Source: Pseudomonadota bacterium (GTDB lineage Bacteria > Myxococcota_A > Polyangia > Polyangiales > Polyangiaceae). From it: a stretch of 38,455 nucleotides of DNA. Positions within the stretch are counted from its first letter, which is position 1. Each line of letters starts with the position of its first letter. Below, piece after piece: positions 28,503 through 36,627 of the stretch. The notes below the pieces were generated by a model. It was not told the DNA's origin. It was given only the letters and a program-made list of their open reading frames with translations, and did no database searches. Position numbers and translations under genes: made by a program. Location: contig JAEXCN010000012.1 in the NCBI GenBank assembly GCA_023402175.1, positions 1-38,455 of the forward strand, read 5' to 3'.

Positions 28503-29219
28503 ATGCGCGTCGCCCTCATTTCGGATCTCCATGCGAATGCCATCGCCCTCGAGGCGGTGCTCAGCGACGCGGCCCGTGCTGGTTACGACGAGCTCATATG
28601 CCTGGGCGATGTTGCGACGCTAGGGCCTCGCCCCGCCGAGGTGCTCGCGCGCCTGAAGGATCTTCGGTGTCGAAACATCATGGGCAACCACGACGAGTTC
28701 ATGCTCGACCCGGCGCTCATTCACTCCTACAGCGAATCGTCGCTCATCGTCTCCTCCGTCGAGGCGACGCGCCTGGCGCTGTCCGAAGACGACCTCGCCT
28801 TCATTCGGACGTTCGAGCGGACGATCTCGCTCGGCGATCTATTTCTTTTTCACGGCACGCCGCGTTCGAACATGGAGGACCTGATTGTCACGACGCCTGC
28901 TGACCGCGTCGACGAGATGCTAGCCGGGCACCATGCACGCGTTTTGGCAGGTGGGCACACGCATTTGCAGATGCTCAGGCAGCATCGTGGAATGCTCATC
29001 GTGAACTCGGGCTCCCTCGGAATGCCATTTCGCGAGTACGCCGCCGGTGGCCCACCGCCAATCATGCCAGTAGCTGAATACGCGATCGTGGAGCTGCACG
29101 GAGCGAACGTGAGCGTCGACTTGCGACGCGTCTCTCTCGACCCGACGGCGCTGGCTTCGCAGGTCGATGGCTGGGACAACCCTCTCGCTCGACCATTGAA
29201 GGCGTCGTACGCCACCTGA
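28503..29219 (+). CDS. Metallophosphoesterase (YfcE/MJ0936 family)
   Basis: 238 residues, cytoplasmic. All metal motifs are intact: ISDLHAN (Asp8, His10), GD (35-36), GNHDE (61-65), FLFHGTP and AGGHTHLQM. This places it with the small calcineurin-like phosphodiesterases and phosphatases. The substrate cannot be read from sequence. It serves as a useful comparison for the degenerate relative at 12166-12777, whose corresponding motifs are lost. The start is an ATG preceded by AGGCTGGACAC, with a modest ribosome site. Confidence 0.93.
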   Translation: MRVALISDLHANAIALEAVLSDAARAGYDELICLGDVATLGPRPAEVLARLKDLRCRNIMGNHDEFMLDPALIHSYSESSLIVSSVEATRLALSEDDLAFIRTFERTISLGDLFLFHGTPRSNMEDLIVTTPADRVDEMLAGHHARVLAGGHTHLQMLRQHRGMLIVNSGSLGMPFREYAAGGPPPIMPVAEYAIVELHGANVSVDLRRVSLDPTALASQVDGWDNPLARPLKASYAT

Positions 29220-29227
29220 GCGCTCAC

Positions 29228-29250
29228 CCACGTGGACGTCCCACACGTGG
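29228..29250. terminator. Hairpin between convergent genes
   Basis: CCACGTG (29228-29234) and CACGTGG (29244-29250) form a 7-bp stem with a 9-nt loop, centred between the phosphoesterase stop (29219) and the HTTM gene stop (29269). It is symmetrical and could act in both directions. There is no T-run. Confidence 0.45.
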
Positions 29251-29268
29251 ATTCGAGTATGAACATGA

Positions 29269-30360
29269 TTAGCCGCGGGTGGTCAGGTCGCCTCTTCGCG
29301 TGAAGCTCGCGAGGAGCGCGACCGGCGCCCAGATCGGGAACAGGAGCGGGAGGCACCGCGTCAGCATGGCGAGCGCGCGGACGCCGGTCGCGCGTTCGCC
29401 ATCGCGACGGACGACGACGACGGAGTGGCCGCGCTGATCGTCGGGCTCCCACGGCTGAACCTCGAAGCGCGCGAACCAATCGAGCGCAGGGACGAGGATG
29501 CCGGCGAGCTTTCCCCAGAACCGTGATGGGTCGAAGCGCACTCTTCGCGTGCGGTATTCCGGGGTGACGAACACACCGTAGAGCGCGAGCGTCAGGATGC
29601 TGAACGTCTCCACCTTCGAGGTGGCCTGGATGACCGCGTGGAACCAGAGCCCCCACCAGAGCGCGATGACGCGCGTCGGGCGGAGCCAGAGGGCGACACA
29701 GAGCACGAGCTCGGTCGTGATCGCGAGCTTCGCGGTCGCGCTTGCGACGTCGGGCCTCGCGAGCAGCTCGACGATGTTTCGCGGGACGCCCTTGGCGATC
29801 GCGACGTGCGCGTACCGCGCGATCCGATCCACGAGCACGAGGCCATCACGCCAGTCGGGATCGAGCAGCTTCGAGCCGCCCGACGCGAGGTAGATGAGCG
29901 AGACCTGGATCTGCGCGAGGCGGACGCCCCACCACGGGCCGCGTCGTGGCTCGGGTACGGATGGCTCGGTCGCGCGCCAGGAGCGATCGCACGGCGTGAG
30001 CGAGAGAAGGAGCGCGTAGCAGTAGAGGGAATAACGGTTGTGGTGGAACTGGTTCCTGTCGCAGAGGAGGATCCAGAGCCCGAGCATCGCGCTCACCGCG
30101 AGCGCCGGACGGGCCCACACACCGATGGCGACCATCGCTGCGAGACACACCCGGGCCGCGAGGACGATCGCGTACACGCGAGGCTCGGGCACGAGCCACT
30201 CGGGGATCATCGCGACGTGAAACGTGTCGCCGAAGTACCCGATCTTCGCGAGCTCCTCGGCCGCGGACAGCGCATGCCATCCGAGCAGCCCGCCGATGAC
30301 GGCGCGGACCGGGCCGAGGACGTATCCGTCCTCGAGCTCGTCGCGGAAGCGCTTCAGCAT
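29269..30360 (-). CDS. HTTM-domain membrane protein (gamma-carboxylase-like)
   Basis: About 363 residues, with several hydrophobic helices; the family is the HTTM domain, related to vitamin K-dependent gamma-carboxylase. Visible family-like segments: an early LGPVRAVIGGLLGWHAL, HNRYSLYCYALLLSLTPCDRSW and IYLASGGSKLLDPDWRDG. A soluble tail follows after about residue 300. I chose the ATG at 30360, which has TGAGGTG at the right distance; a GTG at 30369 is also possible. It lies 10 bases after the stop of its upstream partner and is surely in one operon with it. The reaction catalysed by bacterial HTTM proteins is not established. Confidence 0.85.
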   Translation of the reverse strand: MLKRFRDELEDGYVLGPVRAVIGGLLGWHALSAAEELAKIGYFGDTFHVAMIPEWLVPEPRVYAIVLAARVCLAAMVAIGVWARPALAVSAMLGLWILLCDRNQFHHNRYSLYCYALLLSLTPCDRSWRATEPSVPEPRRGPWWGVRLAQIQVSLIYLASGGSKLLDPDWRDGLVLVDRIARYAHVAIAKGVPRNIVELLARPDVASATAKLAITTELVLCVALWLRPTRVIALWWGLWFHAVIQATSKVETFSILTLALYGVFVTPEYRTRRVRFDPSRFWGKLAGILVPALDWFARFEVQPWEPDDQRGHSVVVVRRDGERATGVRALAMLTRCLPLLFPIWAPVALLASFTRRGDLTTRG

Positions 30361-30370
30361 CGCGAGCACC

Positions 30371-30952
30371 TCAGGGCCCTCCGTCGTACGAGATGGCGCG
30401 CTCGCGGCTCGTCAGTCGGTGCGTCACGGGCTCGCGGCCGTTGTGGCGGACCTTCACCTCGAGGAGCAGCCGACGGGTCTCGCCATCGTCCGTCGCCGCG
30501 AGATGCGCGACGACGTCGTCGAGCGCGCCTTGCAGACGCTCGAGCTGCGCGGCCGCTCCGTACGACGCATGCATCTCTCGATCGAAGACCCAGTAGGGCG
30601 AAGGCACGCGGTCGTACCACGTGAGCCGGTGATGGGTACCGTCGCTCGCGCGCGCGGTCCAGGCGCCGTCGTCGACGTGCACGCGCATGCGCTGGCCGTC
30701 CGGCGCGTCGATCTCGCGGAAGAGCGCAACCTCGAGCGTGGACGACTCGCTGAACATCCGGAACCCGAAGGCGCCGTCGCTGCGACGCCCGGCCGTGACG
30801 ACGAGGACCGCCTGGACCGCGACCCAGAAGAGCGCGAAGACGATGCGGTAGCTCGGGCCGCGAGGCGGGGCGACCGAAGTACCAGCGTCTTCGGGAGGCG
30901 TACGCTCTGGGGAAGACGGACGCAATCGCCCGCCCTTCGTTTCGTCCTCCAC
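30371..30952 (-). CDS. Single-pass membrane protein, HTTM partner
   Basis: 193 residues starting at GTG 30952; an in-frame TAG four codons upstream rules out longer forms. A Pro/Arg-rich cytoplasmic N-terminus precedes one membrane helix (about 36-54) and then a soluble domain of about 130 residues, probably outside the membrane, with a strand-rich start (FGFRMFSESSTLEVALFREI). No known family recognised. Tight spacing with the HTTM gene suggests the two form a complex. It is divergent from the SGNH lipoprotein; only 57 bases separate the start codons, so their promoters overlap. Confidence 0.75.
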   Translation of the reverse strand: MEDETKGGRLRPSSPERTPPEDAGTSVAPPRGPSYRIVFALFWVAVQAVLVVTAGRRSDGAFGFRMFSESSTLEVALFREIDAPDGQRMRVHVDDGAWTARASDGTHHRLTWYDRVPSPYWVFDREMHASYGAAAQLERLQGALDDVVAHLAATDDGETRRLLLEVKVRHNGREPVTHRLTSRERAISYDGGP

Positions 30953-31009
30953 GTCGCCACGCTAAACAAACTTTTGTCGTCGCGCATCGATATGGGAGGA
31001 TGGAGTGTC

Positions 31010-32407
31010 GTGCGTCGCCTGCTGCCCGTCCTTGCACTCTTGCCGGCGCTCGGCTGCGGCGAGGCCGTCGCGAAGCCGAAGACGTCGCCGCTCGACGGCC
31101 TCGCGGCGAGTGCGGTCACGGGCACCGAGGGCGCGAGGAGGCGGCCCATCGCGACGACACCGGTCGACGTCGTCACGACGAAGCTCGGGTCGAGCGTGGG
31201 TGCGCTCGAGCGTCCGGCCACGCTTCGCCGCTTGTTCGAAGCGCTCGCGCGCCTCGAGTCGGGGCAGGCGCAGGACGACGTCCGCATCACCCAGTTCGGC
31301 GACTCGCACACGGCGGCCGACATCCAGACCGCGGCCGTTCGGCGCGCGCTGCAGGCGCGGTTCGGCGACGGCGGCAGGGGCTTCGTCGCGATCGGCCGAC
31401 CGTGGAAACGCTGGCTCCAGGACGGAGTGCGCGTCGGCATGTCGATCGAGTGGGCGCCCGACAAGGGGAAGCTCGAGCGAGGCAAGCTCATCGGCGACGG
31501 GCTGTACGGTCTCTCCGGCATCGGCCTCTTCACGCGACAGCACGGGGCGCGTGCATGGACCGACGTGACCACGAAGACGTCGCGCGCCGAGCTCGCGTAT
31601 CTCGAGCAGCCGAGCGGAGGTGCGTTCGACGTCATCGTCGACGGCGTCCGCGTGGTGCGCGTGTCGACTCGCAGTGACACGACGACGTCTGCGTTCCGCG
31701 CGTTCGACGTCGCCGAGGCCTCGGCCCACCAGGTCGAGGTACGTGCCGTCGGCGACGGCGACGTGCGCGTCTACGGGATGACGCTCGATCGCGGACAGCA
31801 CGGTATCGTCCTCGATGCGCTCGGGATCAACGGCGCGCGCGTCACGACATCGCTGCTCTCGTGGAACGAGCAGCACTGGGCCGAGCAGCTCCGGCATCGT
31901 GCGCCGTCGCTCGTCGTCCTTGCGTACGGGACGAACGAGTCGGTCGACGTGGACATGCCGCAGCACGTCTACGAGCGCCAGCTGGTCGATGCGCTCGGAC
32001 GGGTCGCCCGCGCCGTCCCTTCGGCTTCGTGCTTGCTGCTCGGGCCGCCGGACCGCGCGATCGACACGAAGGAAGGCTGGATGACCGCGCCGAAGATCGC
32101 GGAGATCATCGCGGCGCAGAGGCGCGTCGCCGAGGCAGCGGGCTGCGCGTTCTACGACCAGCTCGCTGCGATGGGCGGGGATGGCTCGATCGCCGCGTGG
32201 GCGACCGAGGAGCCTCCGCGCGCGCAGCGGGATCGCGTGCATCTTACACGCGAAGGATATGCACAGCTCGGCAGCGCGTTCGCGTCCGATCTGATGCGCG
32301 CGTACGCGGCCTGGCGCAGGGAAACGGGCTTGCCGCCGAGCACGACGCGCGATCTCCCGGTCGCATCTGCGTCGCTGCCTTCGGCGCCCGACGGCGTCGA
32401 GCCGTAG
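31010..32407 (+). CDS. SGNH/GDSL hydrolase lipoprotein
   Basis: 465 residues from the GTG at 31010, which has GGGAGGA at the right distance; an ATG at 30992 would add six residues but has no such site. The signal ends in PALGC (Cys16). SGNH motifs: GDSHT with Ser99, GTNES (307-311) in place of GxND, and DRVH (Asp408, His411). Between blocks I and III lies a long strand-rich insertion (about 120-280). The protein is a likely O-acetyl or acyl esterase/transferase at the outer face. It resembles the SGNH protein at 34297-35763 in all three blocks and the W/AMGG(D/E)GS(I/M)AAW segment, so the two are paralogues. Confidence 0.88.
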   Translation: MRRLLPVLALLPALGCGEAVAKPKTSPLDGLAASAVTGTEGARRRPIATTPVDVVTTKLGSSVGALERPATLRRLFEALARLESGQAQDDVRITQFGDSHTAADIQTAAVRRALQARFGDGGRGFVAIGRPWKRWLQDGVRVGMSIEWAPDKGKLERGKLIGDGLYGLSGIGLFTRQHGARAWTDVTTKTSRAELAYLEQPSGGAFDVIVDGVRVVRVSTRSDTTTSAFRAFDVAEASAHQVEVRAVGDGDVRVYGMTLDRGQHGIVLDALGINGARVTTSLLSWNEQHWAEQLRHRAPSLVVLAYGTNESVDVDMPQHVYERQLVDALGRVARAVPSASCLLLGPPDRAIDTKEGWMTAPKIAEIIAAQRRVAEAAGCAFYDQLAAMGGDGSIAAWATEEPPRAQRDRVHLTREGYAQLGSAFASDLMRAYAAWRRETGLPPSTTRDLPVASASLPSAPDGVEP

Positions 32408-32410
32408 ACG

Positions 32411-32932
32411 TCATTCCTCGCGAGCGCTCCGCTTCCCGCGCGTCTTCGGCGGCGCGAGGACGTTCTCGACGGTGCGCGGGCGTGGGGGCAGCTTGCGTTC
32501 GGGCGCGCGCGCGCTCGAACCACGTGGCTCGTCGGGCTCGGTCGCCTTCTTCTCGTCGACGAGCTCGACCCAGCTCGGATCGACCTCCATCGTGCTCGGT
32601 CGCGGCGGCGGTGGCATCGATGGAACGAGAGGCATCGGCGGCAGCGTGCGCGAGGCGCCGGGTAGACGCGGAGGCCTCTTGCGCGACGACGGCGGCGGGC
32701 GTTCGGGCTGGACCTCGGGCGCGGCCGGCGGAGCGTCGTCCGCGTCGAGCCACGCCAACTGCACTTCCATCGTCGGACGATGGGGCGGCCCTTTCGACGT
32801 CCGGACATTGGCGTCCGGATCGCTGGTCTCGCTCTCGAGGAACGTCGGTCGGTGAGACGGCGGCGGCGGCCGCTTGGATGGTGCTTTGGATGAACGCTTG
32901 GACGCTCGGCCCGGGGGCCTGGTGCTCGGCAC
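32411..32932 (-). CDS. Pro-rich disordered protein with repeated TMEV motif
   Basis: 173 residues from a GTG at 32932, rich in Pro, Arg, Ser and Lys and predicted to be disordered, with no signal peptide or membrane helix. The segment RPTMEVQLAWLD and its copy RPSTMEVDPSWVEL show a repeated TMEV-x3-W motif about 60 residues apart. Such short repeated motifs often dock a partner protein. No known family. It is convergent with the SGNH gene (3 bases between stops) and divergent from the M23-like gene. GC-biased third positions support real coding. Confidence 0.6.
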   Translation of the reverse strand: MPSTRPPGRASKRSSKAPSKRPPPPSHRPTFLESETSDPDANVRTSKGPPHRPTMEVQLAWLDADDAPPAAPEVQPERPPPSSRKRPPRLPGASRTLPPMPLVPSMPPPPRPSTMEVDPSWVELVDEKKATEPDEPRGSSARAPERKLPPRPRTVENVLAPPKTRGKRSAREE

Positions 32933-33065
32933 ATCCGAACGATAGCGCGGGCTGCGTCACGCTGTCCCGAGCAGTTGATGCCTGTTGTCCGCAATCTGTG
33001 AGCGCGAATCTGTTTTCGACGCGGGCTTCCTTGCTCGACGTCTGCCGCTTGCTATAGGGCCGCGC

Positions 33066-34295
33066 ATGCTCCGACCCCGGCTTCTGAAGGCGTTCGCTTT
33101 GTCTCTTCTCGCTGCTGCGTGCTCGCAGAACGTCGGCGACGACGTCGACTCGAGCGAGAACGCGCTGCTCCCGAACGGCTCCGTCTTCGAGGTGGGCCAC
33201 GACGGGGCGACGTACCGCCTGATCGCCGAGGCCTTCGCCGCTCGCGGACTCGACATGCACGTCGATCTCGCGACCTTTGCGCCGGAGTGGCCGCTCACGG
33301 ACGCGAAGACGACGGCCCTGAACCGCCTCGGGACGCCGATCTTCTACTCGCAGCTCGGCTACTACCACACCGGCATGTCCGTGATGCGGACGGACGCTTC
33401 GGTTTCCGCGGAGATCGTTGCTCCGCACGACGGGCTCGCGATGGTCTTCGACTGGAGCGGCAACCGCCTCTCGCAAGTGACGAACCCCTACGCGACGATC
33501 GTCGCGATCTACGACCCGGTCTCGCACGTCGTCACCCAGCTGATGCACGTCAACGCGGCTCCCGCGCTCGCTTCCGCGACCGATCCGGTGCCCGTGACGA
33601 AGGGCTCGGTCATCGGCAAGCTCGCCCCCGCGCCGCTGCCGACGTCGGCCGACGCGTCGCGCCTCGCCAACACGACGCTCGTCTTCGTCGACGGCGAGAA
33701 CAAGAAGCTCCTCAACCCGGCGACCCTGATCGCGGGCTATCACGACGCCGTCGCGCCCGAGGCGAAGTCTCTCTACGCGACCAACGTCGATGGCCAGGCC
33801 TCGGACGAGCTCGCGTCGGGGCAGCTCGATCTCGTCGTCGAAGCCGCGGACCGCGACGACGACTCGGAGCGCAACTTCGAGGTCTCGGCGATCGGGTTCA
33901 CGATCAAGGACCAGGACGGCAACGTCCTCGCGTCGAACGCCCGGTGCGCGCTCGACGAGCTCTACGACTCGATCGCGACGGCATCTTCGTTCCGCGCTCG
34001 TGAGCTCGTCGACTTCGGAACGGCCGCGGCCTCGGGCCAGGTGGCGGGCGCGTGGCCGAACAGCGACGTCGACAACCCGATGCGCACGTTCCGATACGCG
34101 ATCACGAACCTCGCAACGGACAACGGCCGCTGCGTCGTCCGCGACGACGCCTCGAGCTTCCTCGAGGTCGGCGACGCCATCACGAAGCTCGACGTCTCCG
34201 TCACGCTCTGGGACGCGAAGGGCAACGAGTCGACGAAGAGCTTCGAGCTCGCTCGTCCGGCGCCGCCGCCCGCGCCGCCCGCGCCGGACCAGTGA
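33066..34295 (+). CDS. Lipoprotein with degenerate M23 (LytM) domain
   Basis: 409 residues. A lipobox (LAAAC, Cys19) shows lipid anchoring. Residues 85-225 follow the M23 peptidase pattern but lose most zinc ligands. HTGMS (101-105) replaces HxGxD. The central dG-turn (APHDGLAMVF), the PYATIVAIYD strand and VTQLMHV (His161, the YxH position) are kept, and VTKGSVIGKLA (178-187) is recognisable. TTLVF (203-207) replaces HxHF, before the typical LLNPATLI. So this is probably a non-catalytic LytM-type protein, like EnvC or NlpD, that controls a hydrolase or binds peptidoglycan. A second domain (about 235-395) has no named family, and a Pro-rich tail ends it. It is convergent with the second SGNH gene. 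Confidence 0.75.
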   Translation: MLRPRLLKAFALSLLAAACSQNVGDDVDSSENALLPNGSVFEVGHDGATYRLIAEAFAARGLDMHVDLATFAPEWPLTDAKTTALNRLGTPIFYSQLGYYHTGMSVMRTDASVSAEIVAPHDGLAMVFDWSGNRLSQVTNPYATIVAIYDPVSHVVTQLMHVNAAPALASATDPVPVTKGSVIGKLAPAPLPTSADASRLANTTLVFVDGENKKLLNPATLIAGYHDAVAPEAKSLYATNVDGQASDELASGQLDLVVEAADRDDDSERNFEVSAIGFTIKDQDGNVLASNARCALDELYDSIATASSFRARELVDFGTAAASGQVAGAWPNSDVDNPMRTFRYAITNLATDNGRCVVRDDASSFLEVGDAITKLDVSVTLWDAKGNESTKSFELARPAPPPAPPAPDQ

Positions 34296-34296
34296 C

Positions 34297-35763
34297 TCAG
34301 TTCGTCGGGGGCGGTGCCGCGCCGCCCTTCGAGCCCTGCCACGCTTCGAAGCCGCTCGTGATGGCCTTGTAGAGGAGGTCGCCGAGGATCTCGCCGCCTG
34401 CCGGTGAGGGATGGGTGAGGTCGCTGCCGGCAAGGCCTTTCCTCACCCAGGCGGCCATGGAGCCTTCGCCGCCCATCGCTTCGAACGTGTTCCAGAAGCC
34501 GACGCCGGCTTCGGCGGCGACCTTCTTCTGGCACTCGACGAGCTTCTTGATGATCGGCTTCGTGTGCATCGTGCCGGTCTTCTCGTTCTTCTCTGCGCGA
34601 TCGAGAGGAGCGACGACGAGGACCGACGCCTTCGGCGCGGCGCTCTTCACCTTGTCGACCAGAGCGCGGAGCGTCTTCTCGTACGCCTCGCGGCTGGCCA
34701 TGCCGGTCTCGCTCTCGTTCGTTCCGTAGTGGAGGATGACGAGCGCCGGATCGCGCAGATCCATCTGCTCCTTCCAGTGCCCCGCATCCATCGCGCCGAG
34801 CAGCTCGCCGCGACCGCCGTTCGCGCCGAGCGAATCGTAGACGACGCCAGGAACGTCACGCTCGAGCGCAACGCCGAAGAGGCGAGGGGTGCCGGAGACG
34901 ACCTTGAGCGTCATCTTCGCTTCGCCGTCCGGGACGGAGAAGGACTTCACGCGTGAGACCTTCGTCTCGCCCTTCGTCGAGAACTTCTCGCTCTTGTCTC
35001 CGGCCTTGAGCTCGATGTCGCCGCCGTTCGACGTCTCCATGTAATAGACGTCGAAGCGCGAGACCTTCTTGCCGTAGGTCTGCCCCGTCGCGGTGCCGTA
35101 CCACGAGTGCGCGCCCGGCGATCCGGCGAAGCTGACGCCGCCGATGCCGTACATGAGGTCGCGGTTGAACGGGCCGGTGACGCGGCTCGACGTCCAGCCG
35201 TCGCCGTTGCCCTGGACGACGTCGTTGTGGAAATACCAGTCCCACGGCTTCGCGATCAGGATGAAGCCGTGTCCCGCATCGCCGAACTCGGCCTGCATCT
35301 TCCGGCGCATCGTCCCGGAGACGTAGTCGCTCGTGAGGACGCTGTCGCCGTAGTGCAGGATGCGCGTGATGGCGCCTTGGTCCTTCTTCTTCGACTTCGC
35401 GAGACGCGTGTAGAATGCATCGAGTGCGTGGCCGGAAGGATCGTCGATCGCGATCGACCCCTTGTCCTTCGCGATGTTCACCGCCGATGGCTGCGCGAGC
35501 GCAGGACCTTCCGGCAGCGCGTTCGTGACCGTTGCCTCGTTCTTCGATGCAACCAGCGCGGTCTCGCCTTGCGTCGGCACGGGCGCGGCCGCCGTTTGGG
35601 CGGCTTCCGCCATCGCGGCGGCCTCGGCGGCGACGTCCGGCTTCTCCCATGGGGCGGGGGCCACGCGGAGGCGGGCCAGCCGCGGGGTCGTGTACGGGAC
35701 AGCGAGTAGAACGAGCATCACGCCGATGGCGATCGACGTCTTTCCGCCCAGGGGATGAGTCAC
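34297..35763 (-). CDS. Membrane-anchored SGNH/GDSL hydrolase
   Basis: 488 residues from the GTG at 35763. An upstream ATG at 35853 would add a poorly conserved stretch before the membrane helix. The single helix (about 8-24) is followed by an Ala/Pro/Glu-rich linker to about residue 115. SGNH motifs: HYGDS (Ser141), GTNES (347-351) and SDLTH (Asp448, His451). The long insertion between blocks I and III (about 160-330) is strand-rich, as in the paralogue at 31010-32407. With the MBOAT gene 865 bases further, it could be the periplasmic half of an O-acyl transfer pair, like AlgJ/AlgX with AlgI. It is convergent with the M23-like gene. Confidence 0.88.
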   Translation of the reverse strand: MTHPLGGKTSIAIGVMLVLLAVPYTTPRLARLRVAPAPWEKPDVAAEAAAMAEAAQTAAAPVPTQGETALVASKNEATVTNALPEGPALAQPSAVNIAKDKGSIAIDDPSGHALDAFYTRLAKSKKKDQGAITRILHYGDSVLTSDYVSGTMRRKMQAEFGDAGHGFILIAKPWDWYFHNDVVQGNGDGWTSSRVTGPFNRDLMYGIGGVSFAGSPGAHSWYGTATGQTYGKKVSRFDVYYMETSNGGDIELKAGDKSEKFSTKGETKVSRVKSFSVPDGEAKMTLKVVSGTPRLFGVALERDVPGVVYDSLGANGGRGELLGAMDAGHWKEQMDLRDPALVILHYGTNESETGMASREAYEKTLRALVDKVKSAAPKASVLVVAPLDRAEKNEKTGTMHTKPIIKKLVECQKKVAAEAGVGFWNTFEAMGGEGSMAAWVRKGLAGSDLTHPSPAGGEILGDLLYKAITSGFEAWQGSKGGAAPPPTN

Positions 35764-35898
35764 GTTCGACGAATAGAACGCGCGCCCGAGGGCATCAACT
35801 CCGCCGCACTTCCGGCTCGAGCGGAATCGAGCGCATCCGCTGGCCCGGACCATGCTTGACCGTGGGACGGACAGGGCACGAGGCCCTGAGACGACGTC

Positions 35899-36453
35899 AT
35901 GCCGAGCCCTTCCGACAACGAAGAGATCCCGCTCCCTTTGGTCCGACGGATCGTGCGACCGAGCGTGCGGCGCGCGGCTGAGGTCGAGGCGGACGTCGAC
36001 GAGCGTTCACGTCCGCTGGACCTTTCCGCCATACCCGACGATCGCATGTCGCCGTCGGTGGCCGGCGGGATCATGGGGCTGCTCGGTGGGCTCGCGGCGT
36101 TCGGCGTCGTGCACGCGCTGCGGCCCGAGGTGCTCACCGGGCCGATGATCGACGTCGCCGATGCGCGCCGCGTCGAGCTCGTCGTCGCCTTCGCGATCGC
36201 GTACGCGACCGCCGCCGCAATCGGCGCGCTCGTCGGCGCGACGTTCGCGGTCGTCACTCGGTACCTCCGGAAGTGGGGGCCGCTGCTCGTCTGGGCGCTC
36301 GTGTTCTTCGTGAGCCTCGCGATGCTGCTCCTCGCGGTGTCGAGCGCGTACGGTCGAGGTGTCAGCCCCGTGCTGTCGGGCCCGATCCTCGCGGCGAGCG
36401 CCGCCTACGCCGTCGTCGTCTCGTTCTCGTGGCCGCTTCGCCGTCGTCGGTGA
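35899..36453 (+). CDS. Four-helix membrane protein of unknown function
   Basis: 184 residues. A charged 45-residue N-terminus precedes four hydrophobic helices (about 52-73, 91-116, 125-147 and 154-178) and a short basic C-terminus (RRRR). No known domain. It sits directly before the MBOAT gene on the same strand and divergent from the SGNH gene, so a role in the same envelope process is plausible. An inverted repeat CGCTTCG/CGAAGCG (36434-36462) spans its stop codon and may end or attenuate transcription before the MBOAT gene. Confidence 0.75.
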   Translation: MPSPSDNEEIPLPLVRRIVRPSVRRAAEVEADVDERSRPLDLSAIPDDRMSPSVAGGIMGLLGGLAAFGVVHALRPEVLTGPMIDVADARRVELVVAFAIAYATAAAIGALVGATFAVVTRYLRKWGPLLVWALVFFVSLAMLLLAVSSAYGRGVSPVLSGPILAASAAYAVVVSFSWPLRRRR

Positions 36454-36603
36454 GCCGAAGCGCACGCGAGAGCTCCTGCGTCGGCCGACGCCGTCGGACG
36501 CCTGCCGCGTCCGAGGCTGACGGGCGCCGCGTCGGGCGGAGTCCGTTCGGACCCGTTCGTCTTCTCCTTGCCCGTTTGAGGGTGGCGCTGACATAACCGG
36601 GGC

Positions 36604-36622
36604 CGCTTCCTCTTCGGAAGCG
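36604..36622 (+). promoter_or_regulatory. Hairpin covering the MBOAT ribosome site
   Basis: CGCTTCC and GGAAGCG form a 7-bp stem with loop TCTTC, ending five bases before the ATG at 36628. The Shine-Dalgarno GGAAG (36616-36620) lies wholly in the 3' arm, so the folded leader would hide the ribosome site. Confidence 0.5.
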
Positions 36623-36627
36623 CTGCC

